A stretch of 64,000 nt of DNA from PFL42 sp963789825 (GCA_963789825.1 CAWBME010000011.1:207270-271269); one strand, 5' to 3'; counted from the stretch's first letter, positions 36,067 to 46,151 are shown. Numbers and translations: made by a program. Notes: generated by a model from the letters alone, not told the origin.

Positions 36067-36274
36067 CAGGGCGCCGTGAGGTCCGCTCCCCAACCCAGCG
36101 GTCTCCGGCCGATCCCCTCGCACTCGCCAGTTGACCGACGCCTTGAAGCCGGACGCCTTCAACGAATGGGCTACCGTCCTCAACGCCGCGTTGTGGAGTG
36201 AAGAGGCCGGGCCTTGGGCATAGGGGGGTGATGGGCCCCGAGGCTGGCATTCGCTCCATCCTGCGAAAGGCCTG
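36067..36274. other. Gap without a recognised gene
   Basis: Between the cytochrome gene and repeat copy 2 no coding frame or RNA gene is visible. With the repeat and the vanW promoter it forms a 560-bp non-coding interval. Confidence 0.5.
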
Positions 36275-36488
36275 GCAGGCTGCTGAGAGACACCGTGTGA
36301 TCGTCCAACCCTCTCCCCTAGCCCCTCCCCCTGCATGAGCCGACATCCGCCACCCACACGTGTCCCGCAGGGGAAGGGGTCGGTATTCCAACTTGTTCCC
36401 CCTCTCCGCCACGGTTCATAGCGTACCCGTGTGCCGTCCTCGGAGAGGGGGTCAGGGGGTGAGGTCTACACGTTCTTCCGCAAGCTCC
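36275..36488. repeat. MITE-like dispersed repeat, copy 2 (214 bp)
   Basis: This is the second copy of the element at 29937-30186, in direct orientation and missing about 36 bases of it. Its ends match as an imperfect terminal inverted repeat (GGCTGCTGAGAGACACCGTG against AGCTTGCGGAAGAACGTG). The inner GGAGAGGGGG/CCCCCTCTCC blocks form hairpins. It lies about 120 bp upstream of the vanW promoter element. Confidence 0.8.
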
Positions 36489-36606
36489 TAGACTGAGAGA
36501 TCGTCAGCCTGCCGACGGCCGTGCCAGGGAGCCGTCGAGGGCCGTTCCTGGCACGAAGCCTGCTACGTCCTGGACAGGGAACTGCAAGCCCATTCGATCC
36601 GTCTGA

Positions 36607-36612
36607 TAGAAT
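36607..36612 (+). promoter_or_regulatory. Extended -10 (TGATAGAAT) before vanW
   Basis: TAGAAT with an upstream TGA lies 17 bp before the ATG at 36630, implying a leader of about 10 nt. Confidence 0.5.
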
Positions 36613-36629
36613 GTCGCCCCGATGCCCAG

Positions 36630-38464
36630 ATGCTGACTTCCACGCTTCCCCGCCGACGTCTCGACCTCCCCGGGTTGCTCACGGCGGCTGTGACTACCCT
36701 CGCCGCGGCCTGCCTGGCCGTGATGCTTGGATTGCTCGCATTCGCCGGTGGCACGCGCGTGGTCTTCCAGGACAGGGCGCTGCCGGGCGTGTCGGCGGGT
36801 GGCATCGACTTGAGCGGCCTCAACCGGGAGCAGATCGAAGCTGCACTGGAAGAGGCCCTGCCCTATCCGCAGCAGGGCGCGGTCGTGCTGCAGGACTCCG
36901 GCCGCTATTGGGCCGCCACGCCGGCCGAACTCGGCCTGGCGATCGACGGCCCGTCCATGGCGGAGCGGGCGCTCGCCGTCGGCCGGCAGGGCAGCCTGCA
37001 AGCGCAACTCAACGAGCAGTCGCGCGCCTGGGCGCAGGGGATCGACCTGCCGCTGGCGGTGGTCTTCGACCATCAGGCGGCGACGGCTTACCTGGAGGGC
37101 GTGGCATCGGAGACGGACCGTCCGCCTGTCGAGGCCGGCATCCGGCTGCAGGACGGCCAGGTCGAGGCGACGCCCGGGAGTGTCGGGCGCGTGCTCGACG
37201 TCGAAGCGACATTGGCTGCGCTCGAGCCCGCTTTCTCCCAGCAGCAGGACGTCGGGCTGGTGCTGCCGGTCAGCGAGATCCGCCCGCACATCCTCGACGC
37301 CGAGGCCGACGCCGCCTTGGCACGCACGCTGCTCAGTCGTCCTCTGGTGCTGAAGGCCGACGACGCCGGCCCGTGGACTCTCGAGCCTGCCGAACTCGCT
37401 GCCATGCTGGCGTTCACGCCGTCCGCCGACCCGGCACGCTACGCGCTCGAGCTGAGCCCCGGCCAGCTCTCCTCCATGCTCGACGAACTGGCACCCGACC
37501 TCGAGCGCAAGCCCGAGAACGCCCGCTTCATCTTCAACGACGACACCCGCCAGCTCGAACTGCTGCGCGAGGCGGTCGTCGGTCGTTCGCTCGACACTCA
37601 GGCCTCGATCGAGGCCATCGAGCACGCCATCAACCGCGGGGAGTCGGAAGTCGCCTTGGCCTTCCAGACCCAGGAGCCCACCGTCCGCAGCGACGCCACG
37701 GCCGAGTCGCTCGGGAATCTACCGAGAACGTCGTGGCCGTGTCGACCTACTTCTCCGGCTCGAGCGAAAGCCGCATCCAGAACATCCGCACCGCCGCCTC
37801 GCAGTTCCACGGTTACCTGGTCGCTCCCGGCGAGACCGTGTCGATGGCCGAGCTCTTGGGCGACATCAGCCTGGACACCGGCTACACCGAGGCGCTGATC
37901 ATCTTCGGCGACCGCACCATCCAGGGCGTCGGCGGCGGCGTGTGCCAGGTCAGCACCACTCTCTTCCGGGCGGCCTTCAACGGCGGCTACCCGATCGTCG
38001 AGCGCTACCCGCACGCCTACCGCGTGCTGTACTACGAGCAGGGGCCGAACTCCCCGGGGCCCGGGATGGACGCCACGGTGTTCGTGCCCCGGGTCGACTT
38101 CAAGTTCACCAACGACACGCCCTACTGGCTGCTCATGGAGACCTATCTCTACGGCGAGCAGCTGGTGTGGAAGTTCTACTCCACCTCGGACGGCCGCACG
38201 GTGGAGTGGTCGTCCTCCGGACCGCGCAACGAGGTCGAGGCGCCCAAGCCTCTCTACCGCGAGAACGACGACCTGAAGAAGGGCAAGATCAAGCAGGTCG
38301 ACTACGAGGCCGACGGCATGGATGTTACGATCTACCGCACGGTCACTCGCCAGGGCGAGGTGCTGCACGAGGACGCCATCAAGACCCACTACCTGCCCTG
38401 GCGCGCCATCTACGAGTTCGGTCCGGGGACTGAGCTGCCCGACGACGTTGAGGTCGAGGACTAA
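36630..38464 (+). CDS. VanW-family protein with peptidoglycan-binding domains, one frameshift
   Basis: This protein of about 611 residues has one N-terminal membrane helix (about 14-42) and two YoaR-like/PG-binding-4 domains (VSAGGIDLSGLNREQIEAAL; QDSGRYWAATPAELGLAI). A C-terminal VanW domain follows (VVAVSTYFSGSSESRIQNIR; GETVSMAELLGDISLDTGYT; GGGVCQVSTTLFRAAFNGGY). The frame shifts near 37719-37725 just before the VanW domain; restoring one base gives SLGITENVVAVST. The VanW role is not understood, and presence in glycopeptide-resistance clusters elsewhere does not imply resistance here. It should face the cell wall or the outside. Confidence 0.88.
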
Positions 38465-38486
38465 CGCCTCCCCGCAGGCAGCATGG

Positions 38487-38492
38487 TAGAAT
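38487..38492 (+). promoter_or_regulatory. Extended -10 (TGGTAGAAT)
   Basis: TAGAAT with an upstream TGG lies 26 bp before the ATG at 38519; a TCAGGAGG ribosome site lies between. Confidence 0.5.
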
Positions 38493-38518
38493 GCGCGCAC
38501 GCGGTCAGGAGGCCTTGC

Positions 38519-38743
38519 ATGATCAGTCAGGACCTACTGGAAATCCTTCGCTGCCCGAACTGCGTGCGCGAGAAAGAAGGAGCGCTCAAGCTGGTGAAGG
38601 ACACCTGGCTGGTGTGCCAGGAACCAGATTGCGGGCGCAAGTATCCCATCCTCGATGACATCCCCGTGATGCTGATCGACGAAGGTGACAAGTGGATTCG
38701 GGTCGCCGAGGGCGACTTGCCCGTCCCGCCTCCCGACAAGTGA
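38519..38743 (+). CDS. Trm112-like small zinc-ribbon protein
   Basis: This 74-residue protein of the Trm112/UPF0434 (YcaR) family has the fold ISQDLLEILRCPNC...LVC..PDCGRKYPILDDIPVML. The paired cysteines CPNC and C-x5-C could bind one zinc. Relatives activate or stabilise methyltransferases or act near lipid-A and glycan enzymes, but bacterial roles are mostly open. ATG 38519 is chosen for its strong ribosome site. The HEAT-repeat gene overlaps or follows directly. Confidence 0.85.
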   Translation: MISQDLLEILRCPNCVREKEGALKLVKDTWLVCQEPDCGRKYPILDDIPVMLIDEGDKWIRVAEGDLPVPPPDK

Positions 38744-39335
38744 GGCCTGCCTGCCCGGCCTGCCCGACCTGCAGTTCCTGATCGACGAGCTGACCTCGGG
38801 CGATGATGCTCGGGCGGAACGCGCCTCCCAGCATCTGGCGGAGACTGGCCCGTCCGCCGTCTCGCTGGCGTCTCAGTTGCTCAGCCTCGGTGACACCGAT
38901 CAGCGTTGGTGGGCGGTGCGCACACTCGCCCGGCTTGCCACACCAGAAGCGACACGGGCGCTGACTTCGGCCCTGACCGACCCCCAAGCTGCCGTCCGGC
39001 AGGCGGCCGCGCTCGGGTTGCGCGGAGCGACCGAGCCGGCCTGCCTGGCCGCACTGGCCGCCGCGCTGGCTGACCCTGATCCGCTCGTGGCGCGACTGGC
39101 GGGTGATGCCCTGGCCGAAGCAGGCAGCCAAGCGATCCCCTATCTCTCGCACGCCGTGGTGGATCCCCGGCCGCGACTGCGGATTGAAGCCTCGCGGGCA
39201 CTGGCCCTAAATCCTGATCCGGCCGCCATCCCACTGCTGTTCGCGCTGCTCGACGACGACTCGGGCCTGGTCGCCCATTGGGCCGAGCGTGGGCTCGAGG
39301 CCCACGGGCAGAGCATGCTGTACTTCCTGCCGTAG
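38685..39335 (+). CDS. HEAT-repeat protein
   Basis: This protein has five to six short HEAT (PBS-lyase-type) repeats, such as DQRWWAVRTLARLATPEATR, DPQAAVRQAAALGLRGATEP, DPLVARLAGDALAEAGSQAI and DPRPRLRIEASRALALNPDP. Such arrays are protein-protein scaffolds. The only ATG in frame is 38685, which overlaps the Trm112-like gene by 59 bp; the repeat part starts near 38760, so the real start may be a non-ATG codon just after 38743. No enzyme domain is attached, and the partner is unknown. Confidence 0.75.
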   Translation: MTSGFGSPRATCPSRLPTSEACLPGLPDLQFLIDELTSGDDARAERASQHLAETGPSAVSLASQLLSLGDTDQRWWAVRTLARLATPEATRALTSALTDPQAAVRQAAALGLRGATEPACLAALAAALADPDPLVARLAGDALAEAGSQAIPYLSHAVVDPRPRLRIEASRALALNPDPAAIPLLFALLDDDSGLVAHWAERGLEAHGQSMLYFLP

Positions 39336-39564
39336 ACCCAACGCCCGACCCGCCGCATCAGCACAATTCCGTCCCCGATCAGCCCGTGGCTGAGGGGCGG
39401 TTCACCGCAGTTCGCCACGTGGACAGACGTTCTACCGGAAGGCCATCCCTTCTCCCAGGGTTGCCCGGTGGCCAATCGCAGGTAGCCCGGCTTCGGCCAT
39501 TCGCTCCTCTCCCCGGCGGGCGCTCCCCGTCCGGACCCGACCTGCCCAGCACTCCCGATCCCTC

Positions 39565-39595
39565 TTGACATTAACGTCGCGGGATGGTCTATGCT
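39565..39595 (+). promoter_or_regulatory. MerR-type promoter with 19-bp spacer
   Basis: TTGACA (39565-39570), a 19-bp spacer and TATGCT (39590-39595) precede the regulator's ATG at 39603. A 19-bp spacer is the hallmark of promoters that MerR proteins untwist. The spacer begins with the near-palindrome GACATTAACGTC. The gene is predicted to control itself. Confidence 0.7.
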
Positions 39596-39602
39596 GTTGC
39601 CC

Positions 39603-40374
39603 ATGGGCGACAGGAGTGAGTACCTCTCGGTCAAGCAGCTGGCCAGGCTGGCGGGAGTCAGCACCCGCACGCTGCACTACTACGACGAGATCGGTCTGCT
39701 GCGCCCGACGCGGATCGCCGCCAACGGCTATCGCCAGTACGACCGTCGGGCGCTGCTGCGGCTGCAGCAGATCCGCTTCTACCGCGAGCTCGGCCTCAGC
39801 CTGGATCAGATCCGACAGATCTTGGACCAGCCCGGTTTCGACCCGCTGCACGCCCTGCAGATGCACCGGCTGGTGCTGCAGGCGGATGCCGATCGGCTGC
39901 GCATACTGCTTGCCACGCTAGACAAGACGATCCAGCACCTAGAAGGGAAGACGACGATGACCAACGCGGAGCTGTTCACCGGTTTCACCCCCGAGCAGGA
40001 GCAGGCCTACGAGGCCGAGGCGCGGCGCCGCTGGGGCGATGAGCAGGTGACCGAATTCGAGCCGCCGCTGGAAAGCCTACAGCGCCGAGGAGCGTCAACG
40101 GATCCTGAACGAGGGCGACGCGATCTACCTGGAGCTGAACGCTCACCTGGCCGATGACCCGGCCGCCGCGCCGGTCCAGGCCCTGGTCGCCCGCTGGCAT
40201 CAGCACCTGCGCTACTTCTACGAGCCGACTCCCGAGATCCTGCGCGGCCTGGGCGACGCCTACGCCGGGGATCCGGCCTTCGCCGAGTTCTTTGCCCGGT
40301 TCGATCCAGCGTTGCCGGACTTCCTGCACCAAGCGATCGACATCTACTGCGATCGCCTTGCCCCTGAAGGTTGA
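39603..40374 (+). CDS. TipA-like MerR-family regulator (TipAS domain), one frameshift
   Basis: The N-terminal MerR winged helix (SVKQLARLAGVSTRTLHYYD, EIGLLRPTRIAANGYRQYD) and coiled coil are followed from about residue 120 by a TipAS ligand-binding domain (FTGFTPEQEQAYEAEARRRW; AEERQRILNEGDAIYLELNA; ARFDPALPDFLHQAIDIYC). The frame shifts near 40075, where EFEPPLESLQ should read on to the AYSAEERQ part; one base is extra. The restored protein is 256 residues. TipA proteins bind thiopeptides and other drugs and activate MerR-type promoters. Transcription would begin at or next to the ATG (near-leaderless). Confidence 0.88.
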
Positions 40375-40420
40375 CCTCCGCCAGCCCGCATCGCCCGCCG
40401 AAGGCTGGCGGTGCGCGGCC

Positions 40421-41064
40421 TCAAGCGGTCCGCTGCAACCTCCGTCGAAACATCCCTGCAGCCAGCGCCGTGCGCGCCGGAAGGAAGACGGCCCAGGCGA
40501 GGAAACCGAGCCAGATCATGGGCTCATTGCGGGCGATCACGCCCGAGGAAATGCATCAGGCTCAGCAACCCGGCGGCCTGCACCAGGCGGCCAGCTGTGC
40601 GGGTGCCTTCGGCCGTCGCGCAGGGCGAGGCCCGGTGAAGATCCGGCCGCCAGCCCGAAGAACAGCCCCCAACCCAGATGCTCAAGGGCGTAGGCCAGCG
40701 AGCTCGGATTGTAGGGATTGATCAGCTCGGCAAGTCGCGGGTCATCGGCACGGGCAAGCAGGGAGTAGCTTGTCAACCCGAGCAGCCAGCTCGCGCAGCT
40801 GACGACGCAAACTTGAATGGCGAATACCCATCCCAGCTCCGCCAGAAATCCTTTGGAGGGTTCGGCTTCACGACGCAGACTGGCGAACAAGATCAGCAGG
40901 ACGACGTTCCACACCAAAGCGATGCCTGCCGAGATGGTGCGCACGTCAGCGCCAGAAGGATACGGCCCTCCCGAGGTGGCCAAGTTGAGTCCCAGGCCGA
41001 GCAAGTAGATCACGCCAAACGCGGTCGAGGCGATCGCCATCACCAGCCCAAAGCGACGCGACAT
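40421..41064 (-). CDS. Polytopic membrane protein, unknown, several frameshifts
   Basis: ATG 41064 starts MSRRFGLVMAIASTAFGVIY, and about five or six hydrophobic helices follow. After residue 145 the frame changes more than once (40530-40680), and the last helix is in the frame VIARNEPMIWLGFLAWAVFL ending RRRLQRTA at 40421. The total is about 214 residues. The layout is like DUF4386-type membrane proteins, but I cannot confirm the family. It is convergent with the TipA-like gene, with a 46-bp gap. Confidence 0.6.
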
Positions 41065-41325
41065 GCGGGTCCCCTCCCCAAGGGTGATCCCGGTCTGGAT
41101 TGACCATTCCTGACATCTGCCCTCCTCGATATTCGCAGGTTTCACGCACACACCAAGGAGATCCACACGGGCCCTTGGCGGCGCCCTCTTGCCGTCAGCT
41201 GCGCCCGGCCGCGATCCTTTGCATGCCGTCCCCGGCGGAGATGGCTGTCCACTCCCGGTCGCATCCAAGGCAAGCCGATGAATGGTTACGACCCGGCCGG
41301 GGCGGTTCTTGGCGTCCACTCGCGC

Positions 41326-41823
41326 TCAGGTGACGCTGTTGGAGTACACCCAAAGGCCCCACAGGGCGATCATCGTCAGAGCGGACGCCAGGCGCACGGC
41401 GAAGGTGAGGGCGTAGCCCAGCGCCGAGCCCAGCACGGCACGCCCGGCAACGTTCGGCTGGCGCGTGCGCCGCCACTCCACCAGGAAGATCGCCAGCGGC
41501 AGGGCCAGCAAGCCGGCAACCGGCCCACCCACGACCATCGCCACCAATCCCGCCGCCAGACCGACCGCGATGGCGATCCACGAGCCGCCGCCCAGCCGGG
41601 CGCCGAAACCCATCAAGGCGAGCTCCAAGAGCGATCCGCCCAGGGCGATCAGCGCCATCAGGCCGAGCAACCAGGGACCGAGGGCGCCCCAGCCGACCAG
41701 CAAGCCATAGCCCAGACCGGCCAGCCAGATCAGCTCGAGGTCCGGGATCACCGGCAGGATGGTGCCTGCCAACCCGGCCACCATCAGCAACCCGACGAGC
41801 ACCGTCCAGGCTTCGGGCGTCAT
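41326..41823 (-). CDS. DUF456-family membrane protein
   Basis: This 165-residue protein has four to five hydrophobic helices and the glycine-rich repeat pattern of DUF456 (LLMVAGLAGTILPVIPDLEL; LLELALMGFGARLGGGSWIA; GLVAMVVGGPVAGLLALPLA). Its start overlaps the serS stop by 4 bp, so it is translated with serS and falls under the T-box. Function unknown. Confidence 0.82.
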   Translation of the reverse strand: MTPEAWTVLVGLLMVAGLAGTILPVIPDLELIWLAGLGYGLLVGWGALGPWLLGLMALIALGGSLLELALMGFGARLGGGSWIAIAVGLAAGLVAMVVGGPVAGLLALPLAIFLVEWRRTRQPNVAGRAVLGSALGYALTFAVRLASALTMIALWGLWVYSNSVT

Positions 41824-43093
41824 GCCCTGGCCGGCGGCTCAATCACCTCGACGCCGCCCATCCACGGCCGCAGCACGTCCGGCACGACCACGCTGCCATC
41901 CGGCTGCTGGTTGTTCTCCAGCACGGCGATCAGCGTGCGCGGCAATCCCAGGCCTGAGCCGTTCAGGGTGTGCACGAACTGCGGGCGGCCGGCGTCGCGG
42001 AAGCGGATATTCGCCCGGCGCGCCTGGAAGTCCCCGCAGTCCGACACCGAGGACACCTCCAGCCACTCCCCGCTGCCCGCTGCCCAGACCTCGATGTCAT
42101 AGGTCTTGCGGGCGGCGAATCCCAGGTCGCCGGTGCACAGCACTTTCGTGCGATAGGGCAGACCGAGCAGGGCGCAGGTCTCTTCGGCGTGGCCGCGCAT
42201 CCGCTCCAGCTCCGCGGCGAGGCCGCCGGATGGCAGAAGACGTACATCTCGACCTTGTCGAACTGGTGGCCGCGCTTGATGCCGCGCACGTCGCGCCCGG
42301 CCGACATCTTCTCACGGCGAAAGCATGCGGTGTAGGCCGTGTAGCGCAACGGGAGATCCACCGCCTCGAGAATGGAATCCATGTGCAGGCCGGTCAGAGG
42401 CACCTCGGCGGTGGGCACCATCCACAGGTCGTCCTCGTGATCGCGGTACAGGTTGTCGGCGAACTTGGGCAACTGGCCGGAGGCAAACAGCGTCTGACCG
42501 CGCACCAGGAACGGCGTGTACTTCTCCAGGTAGCCCTGTCGGATGTGCAGGTCGAGCATCCAGGCGATCAACGCCCGCTGCAGACGGGCGCCCGCTCCAC
42601 TGAGCACGTAGAAGCGCGACCCTGCGAGCCTTGCGCCCTGCTCGATATCCAGCACACCCAGGTCAGCGCCCAGGTCCCAATGCGCCTTTGGGGGAAACGG
42701 CGGAAGCTGAGGCTCGCCGTGCGTGGCGATGACTACGTTGGCCAACTCGTCCGGCCCCTCCGGGACGTCGGCCTGCGGCAGGTTGGGTAGGCCGGCAAGC
42801 AACGCTTGCAGCTCGGCCTCCACCGACCGCACGCGCTCATCGAGCGCCTCGATGCGCTCTCCCGTCTGGCGCATGGCGTCGATCTTCGCCTCTCGCCCCT
42901 CGGCCTGCTGCTGTCGGCCGATCTCCTTCGACACGCGGTTGCGCTCCGCCTTGAGCGTCTCGGCTTCGACGAGCAGTCCGCGTCGCTCGCCGTCCAGACG
43001 CAGGACGGCATCAAGCGGCGGCTCGATCCCGCGGCGCGCCAGCGCCGCGCGCACCAGCTCCGGCTGCTCACGGATCAGCTGCAGATCCAGCAT
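41820..43093 (-). CDS. serS: Seryl-tRNA synthetase, one frameshift
   Basis: This class II synthetase of about 424 residues charges tRNA-Ser with serine. The N-terminal coiled-coil arm (LDLQLIREQPELVRAALARR; ETLKAERNRVSKEIGRQQQA) is followed by the catalytic core with motif 2 (ACFRREKMSAGRDVRGIKRG) and motif 3 (GSGLGLPRTLIAVLENNQQ). The frame breaks near 42225 after DKVEMYVFCHP, where one base is missing or extra, and resumes before EETCALLGLPYRTKVLCTGD. ATG 43093 is chosen as the family start. Expression is under the T-box leader immediately upstream. Confidence 0.94.
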
Positions 43094-43375
43094 TGCCCAC
43101 CTCCGGCGTAACACGAGCGCCCCCGTCGTGCAGGACGAGGGGGCGCTCGTGGTGCCACCTGCATTCACCCCAGCCGCAGCGGGGCCTCAGTCTCGCGTTA
43201 CCGGGCGAACCCGCTCCCCTTACGGCCGCACGTGGCCCCTGCGGGGAGGACGCCTGCCCGTGTTGCGCAGGGGCGAAGCGGAGCATCGCCGGTCGACCCG
43301 CTGCCTCGCACCCACCGGCAGCTCTCTGGCAGGATCACGCAGGACGCCTCTCCGCGCTCGTCAGAGTATCCAGTT
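43094..43375 (-). promoter_or_regulatory. T-box riboswitch leader of serS
   Basis: On the minus strand the leader carries the T-box bulge AGGTGGCACCACGA (plus-strand 43147-43160) directly before a GC-rich terminator. Further 5' is AGAGAGCTGCCGGTGGGTGC GAGGCAGC, which fits the conserved distal stem I. Uncharged tRNA-Ser would pair through its CCA end with the bulge and favour the antiterminator. I could not fix the specifier codon with certainty; a UCC lies in the 3' half of stem I near plus-strand 43279-43285. Confidence 0.9.
43114..43149 (-). terminator. T-box terminator hairpin
   Basis: The arms CGAGCGCCCCC and GGGGGCGCTCG pair perfectly; the inner GTC/GAC extends the stem with a small bulge. 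The hairpin partly overlaps the T-box bulge, as needed for a switch. Confidence 0.8.
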
Positions 43376-43381
43376 GGATCG

Positions 43382-43409
43382 ATTATACCGACGCAAGACC
43401 TCGCGTCAA
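43382..43409 (-). promoter_or_regulatory. serS promoter
   Basis: On the minus strand TTGACG (plus 43404-43409), a 16-bp spacer and TATAAT (plus 43382-43387) lie just 5' of the T-box leader. The start is predicted near 43375. Confidence 0.75.
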
Positions 43410-43431
43410 ACACCAGGACCAACGAAACCGC

Positions 43432-45259
43432 TCAAGCCGCGGCGTAGCGCTCCACTTGCTTCTCGATCACCGCCATACTTCCCTGCCAGAAGGCCGGCTG
43501 GCGCAGGTCGATGCCGAAGCGCGACGCCAGGTCGGCGGCCGTGCCGAATCCGGTCGCCCGCAGCAGCGCCTCATAGTCACTCACGAAAGCCGGGCCGCGG
43601 CGCTCGTATTCGGCGTACAGCCCCAGGCCGAACAGCAGCCCAAAGGCATAGGGGAAGTTGTAGTAGGACAGGCCCGGGCTGTAGTAATGCGGCTTCCAGG
43701 CCCACATGTAGGCGTGCAGGTGCGCCTCATCCAGTCCGTCGCCATACGTCTCAAGCTGACAGCGGCGCATGATCTCACACAAGTCGTCGGCCGACAGCTC
43801 GGAGTCCAGCCGGCGCTCGAAGACCTCGCTCTCGAACAAGAAGCGCGAGTAGATATCCACGATCACTTGCGAAGTGCTGATGAGGAAGGTCTCCAGGATG
43901 GCGAGCACTTCGTGCTCACTGCCGGCGTCCTTCAAGGCCGCCTCCAGGATCAGCGACTCGTTGAAGATCGAGGCCGTCTCCGCCAACGTCATCGGCGTGC
44001 GCCGCTGCATCATCGTCAGCCCGACCTGGCACTCGTTGTGAAAGGCGTGGCCGAGTTCGTGCGCCAGGGTAAGCAGCTGATCGAACGATCCGTCGAAGTT
44101 GGCCAACACCCGCGATTGCTCCAGCAGCGGCACTTCCATGCAGAATGCGCCGCTGACCTTGCCGTTGCGCGGCTCGGCGTCGATCCAGCGCTCGTCGAAG
44201 GCGCGCCGAGCCAGGCCGGCCAGCCTCGGGCTGAAGACCCCGAACTGGGCCTCGATGAACTGGCGCGCCTGATCGAACGAGTAGCGCCGGCCGTCCTTGC
44301 CCAGCGGGGCGAACAGATCCCACCAGGCCAGACGCTCCTTGCCCAGCCGCTGCGCCTTGCGCCGAAAGTAGCGCCGGAACATCGGAAACGACTGGCGCAT
44401 CACGGAATGCATCACCTCAAGCGTCTCCCGGTCGATGCGCGCCTGGTCCAGTGCGCAGTGCAGCGAGTCCTCCCGCCCGCGCCGCCGGTCCAGCGTATTG
44501 ACCTCGCCTTTGATGCCGTTCATGCAGGCCGCCAGCGGCTCGCGCACGCGCTCCCATGCCCGCATCTCGGCCTCGAACGCGGCGCGGCGCACGGACTCAT
44601 CCGGGTCGCAGCGCATGATGTTCTGCAGCATGCTCATCGGGAGGTCCTGGACGCTCCCCTCCCTTTCGAAGGGCACGTGTCACCTGGGAAATGAGCGTCC
44701 CCTGCAGCTTCTCCCAGGCGCTGCCCCCGCTGAGCGACAGTTCAGCCGCCAGCGTCTCCTCGGCCTCCGACATCAGGTAGTGGCTCTGGGCAACGATCTC
44801 CTTCAGGCTGAACACGTGCTCGGCGGCGGATGGGCTGTCTTTCGCCAGCGTGCCCGGGTCGATGCCCACCTCGGCCAGCGAGCCCAGCCAGGCCTTGAAG
44901 CGCATCTCCTGGGTCTGGATCCGCACACCAAGCAGGTCGAGCTCGGAACTGCGGCGCTTGGCCAACGTATCGAAGGAGTTGGTAGACACGAAGCCATAGA
45001 TGTAGGCCTGCAGCGTCGCGTACAGCAGCACCATGCGGTTGCTCGCCGTGAGATAGGCTTCTACCGTCTCGCCGGCCTGGTGGGTCAACTCGGGGAGCCA
45101 ACCGCCTCGGCGGATATTGCGCCCATCGAGCAATTTGTCGATCGCGTCGCACTGCTCGCCAACGGACTGAAACGCCTGCATGAACTCGGGGCTTTCCAGG
45201 TTGGGGTAGATCGTCTCCAGGGCCCAGTGGGGCAGCGGTTCGGTCTCACGCATGGTCAT
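43432..45259 (-). CDS. pepF: Oligoendopeptidase F, one frameshift
   Basis: This M3-family zinc endopeptidase of about 609 residues cleaves short peptides in the cytoplasm. The N-terminal helical part (LPHWALETIYPNLESPEFMQ) and the catalytic HELGHAFHNE, with GETASIF-like MTLAETASIFNESLILEAAL and AYMWAWKPHYYSPGLSYYNF, are diagnostic. The frame changes near 44680 between ISQVT and VPFEREGSVQDLPMS, where one base must be extra. ATG 45259 (MTMRETEP) or 45253 could be used. A promoter is predicted at 45371-45399. It lies upstream of the serS transcription unit on the same strand. Confidence 0.93.
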
Positions 45260-45370
45260 GGCGGGATGTCTCCTGGGCGGCCGGGGCGGGGTCGCCCGGC
45301 AGGATCAGAGCAAGGGATTGGCGCAGGCCCGGCATATTGGCCGCGCGCCGCTCGTGGTCTTCGCCGCTGC

Positions 45371-45399
45371 ACAATACACGGCATCCCGGGAATCGTCAA
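45371..45399 (-). promoter_or_regulatory. pepF promoter
   Basis: On the minus strand TTGACG (plus 45394-45399), a 17-bp spacer and TATTGT (plus 45371-45376) give a start near 45364 and a leader of about 105 nt. Confidence 0.6.
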
Positions 45400-46090
45400 C
45401 GCGAGCCGACTTCATCCCCTGCCCCCTTGCAGTGCCGTCTTCGCCCTCTCGGCATCCCCGCACATGTCGCAATCGCCCGGAAGGCGAAGCCGGATCAGGC
45501 CGATTGCGCCTGACACGCAACCTCCCCCGGGCTCCCTCGTTCGCAGGGACAGAATCTCCGGCGGTGGGAGCGGCTGCCCCTTGCTGTGCACCACGCCTCG
45601 TCTCATCCGATCCTCGACGAGCGCTTCACTTCACTGGAAGAACCAACGTCCCTTCCGCCTTCTGCATTTCCAGGCAAATCGGAGATACCCGAAGCGAATC
45701 AGAGCCGAGCAGGGATCCCGGAGCCCCCCTCATCTCGGGCGAGCATCGACGTCGGCAACACCTTCACATCTGGCGAGCACGCTCGAGACGTACCTCCGCC
45801 ACGTGCTCCCATCCCCGGCCTTCGCTCCTCCCCTGGACCCCTGCCTTCGCCGGGGGGACGCATCCCGGCAGGACGTTCTCCAACTTCGCTCGGTCTGCCC
45901 GGCAGGTGCAAGTGGGCCGGTGCTCTTGGCCCCTTCAGCTTGCCTGCACCTCCCACTCCGCACCGGTCGAAGCCAGGCAGCGGCCAAAGGCATGCGGCCA
46001 GCTGGGCAATCATCCAATGGATCGGCAGGAAGGCCTTTGACATTCCCCGCGCCGGGCCTTATCCTAACCTCAGATCCCCCTCGGTCAGGA
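45400..46090. other. Long gap without a recognised gene
   Basis: About 690 bp between the pepF and sphingolipid-type promoters. Long frames exist here but their translations are Pro/Arg/Ser-rich without domain-like sequence, as expected by chance at this GC content. I see no tRNA, riboswitch or repeat shared with the rest of the window. Confidence 0.6.
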
Positions 46091-46096
46091 TACAAT
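46091..46096 (+). promoter_or_regulatory. -10 element TACAAT
   Basis: TACAAT lies 55 bp before the ATG at 46152; a CCACAGGAG ribosome site is just upstream of that start. Confidence 0.45.
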
Positions 46097-46151
46097 CAAG
46101 CACGATTCCGGGAGGCGGGCCCGCCTCGGTCTCATCCACAGGAGCGGTTGG

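Noticed and set aside
36630..38464. Vancomycin resistance
   Set aside because: VanW-domain proteins are widespread in bacteria without resistance, and no vanHAX-type genes are near.
43094..43375. A protein-coding N-terminal extension of serS
   Set aside because: The open frame upstream of 43093 runs through the T-box terminator and does not match seryl-tRNA synthetase sequence.
45400..46090. A gene in the long frame between pepF and the oxoamine synthase
   Set aside because: The translation is low-complexity Pro/Arg/Ser without domain-like sequence or a ribosome site.
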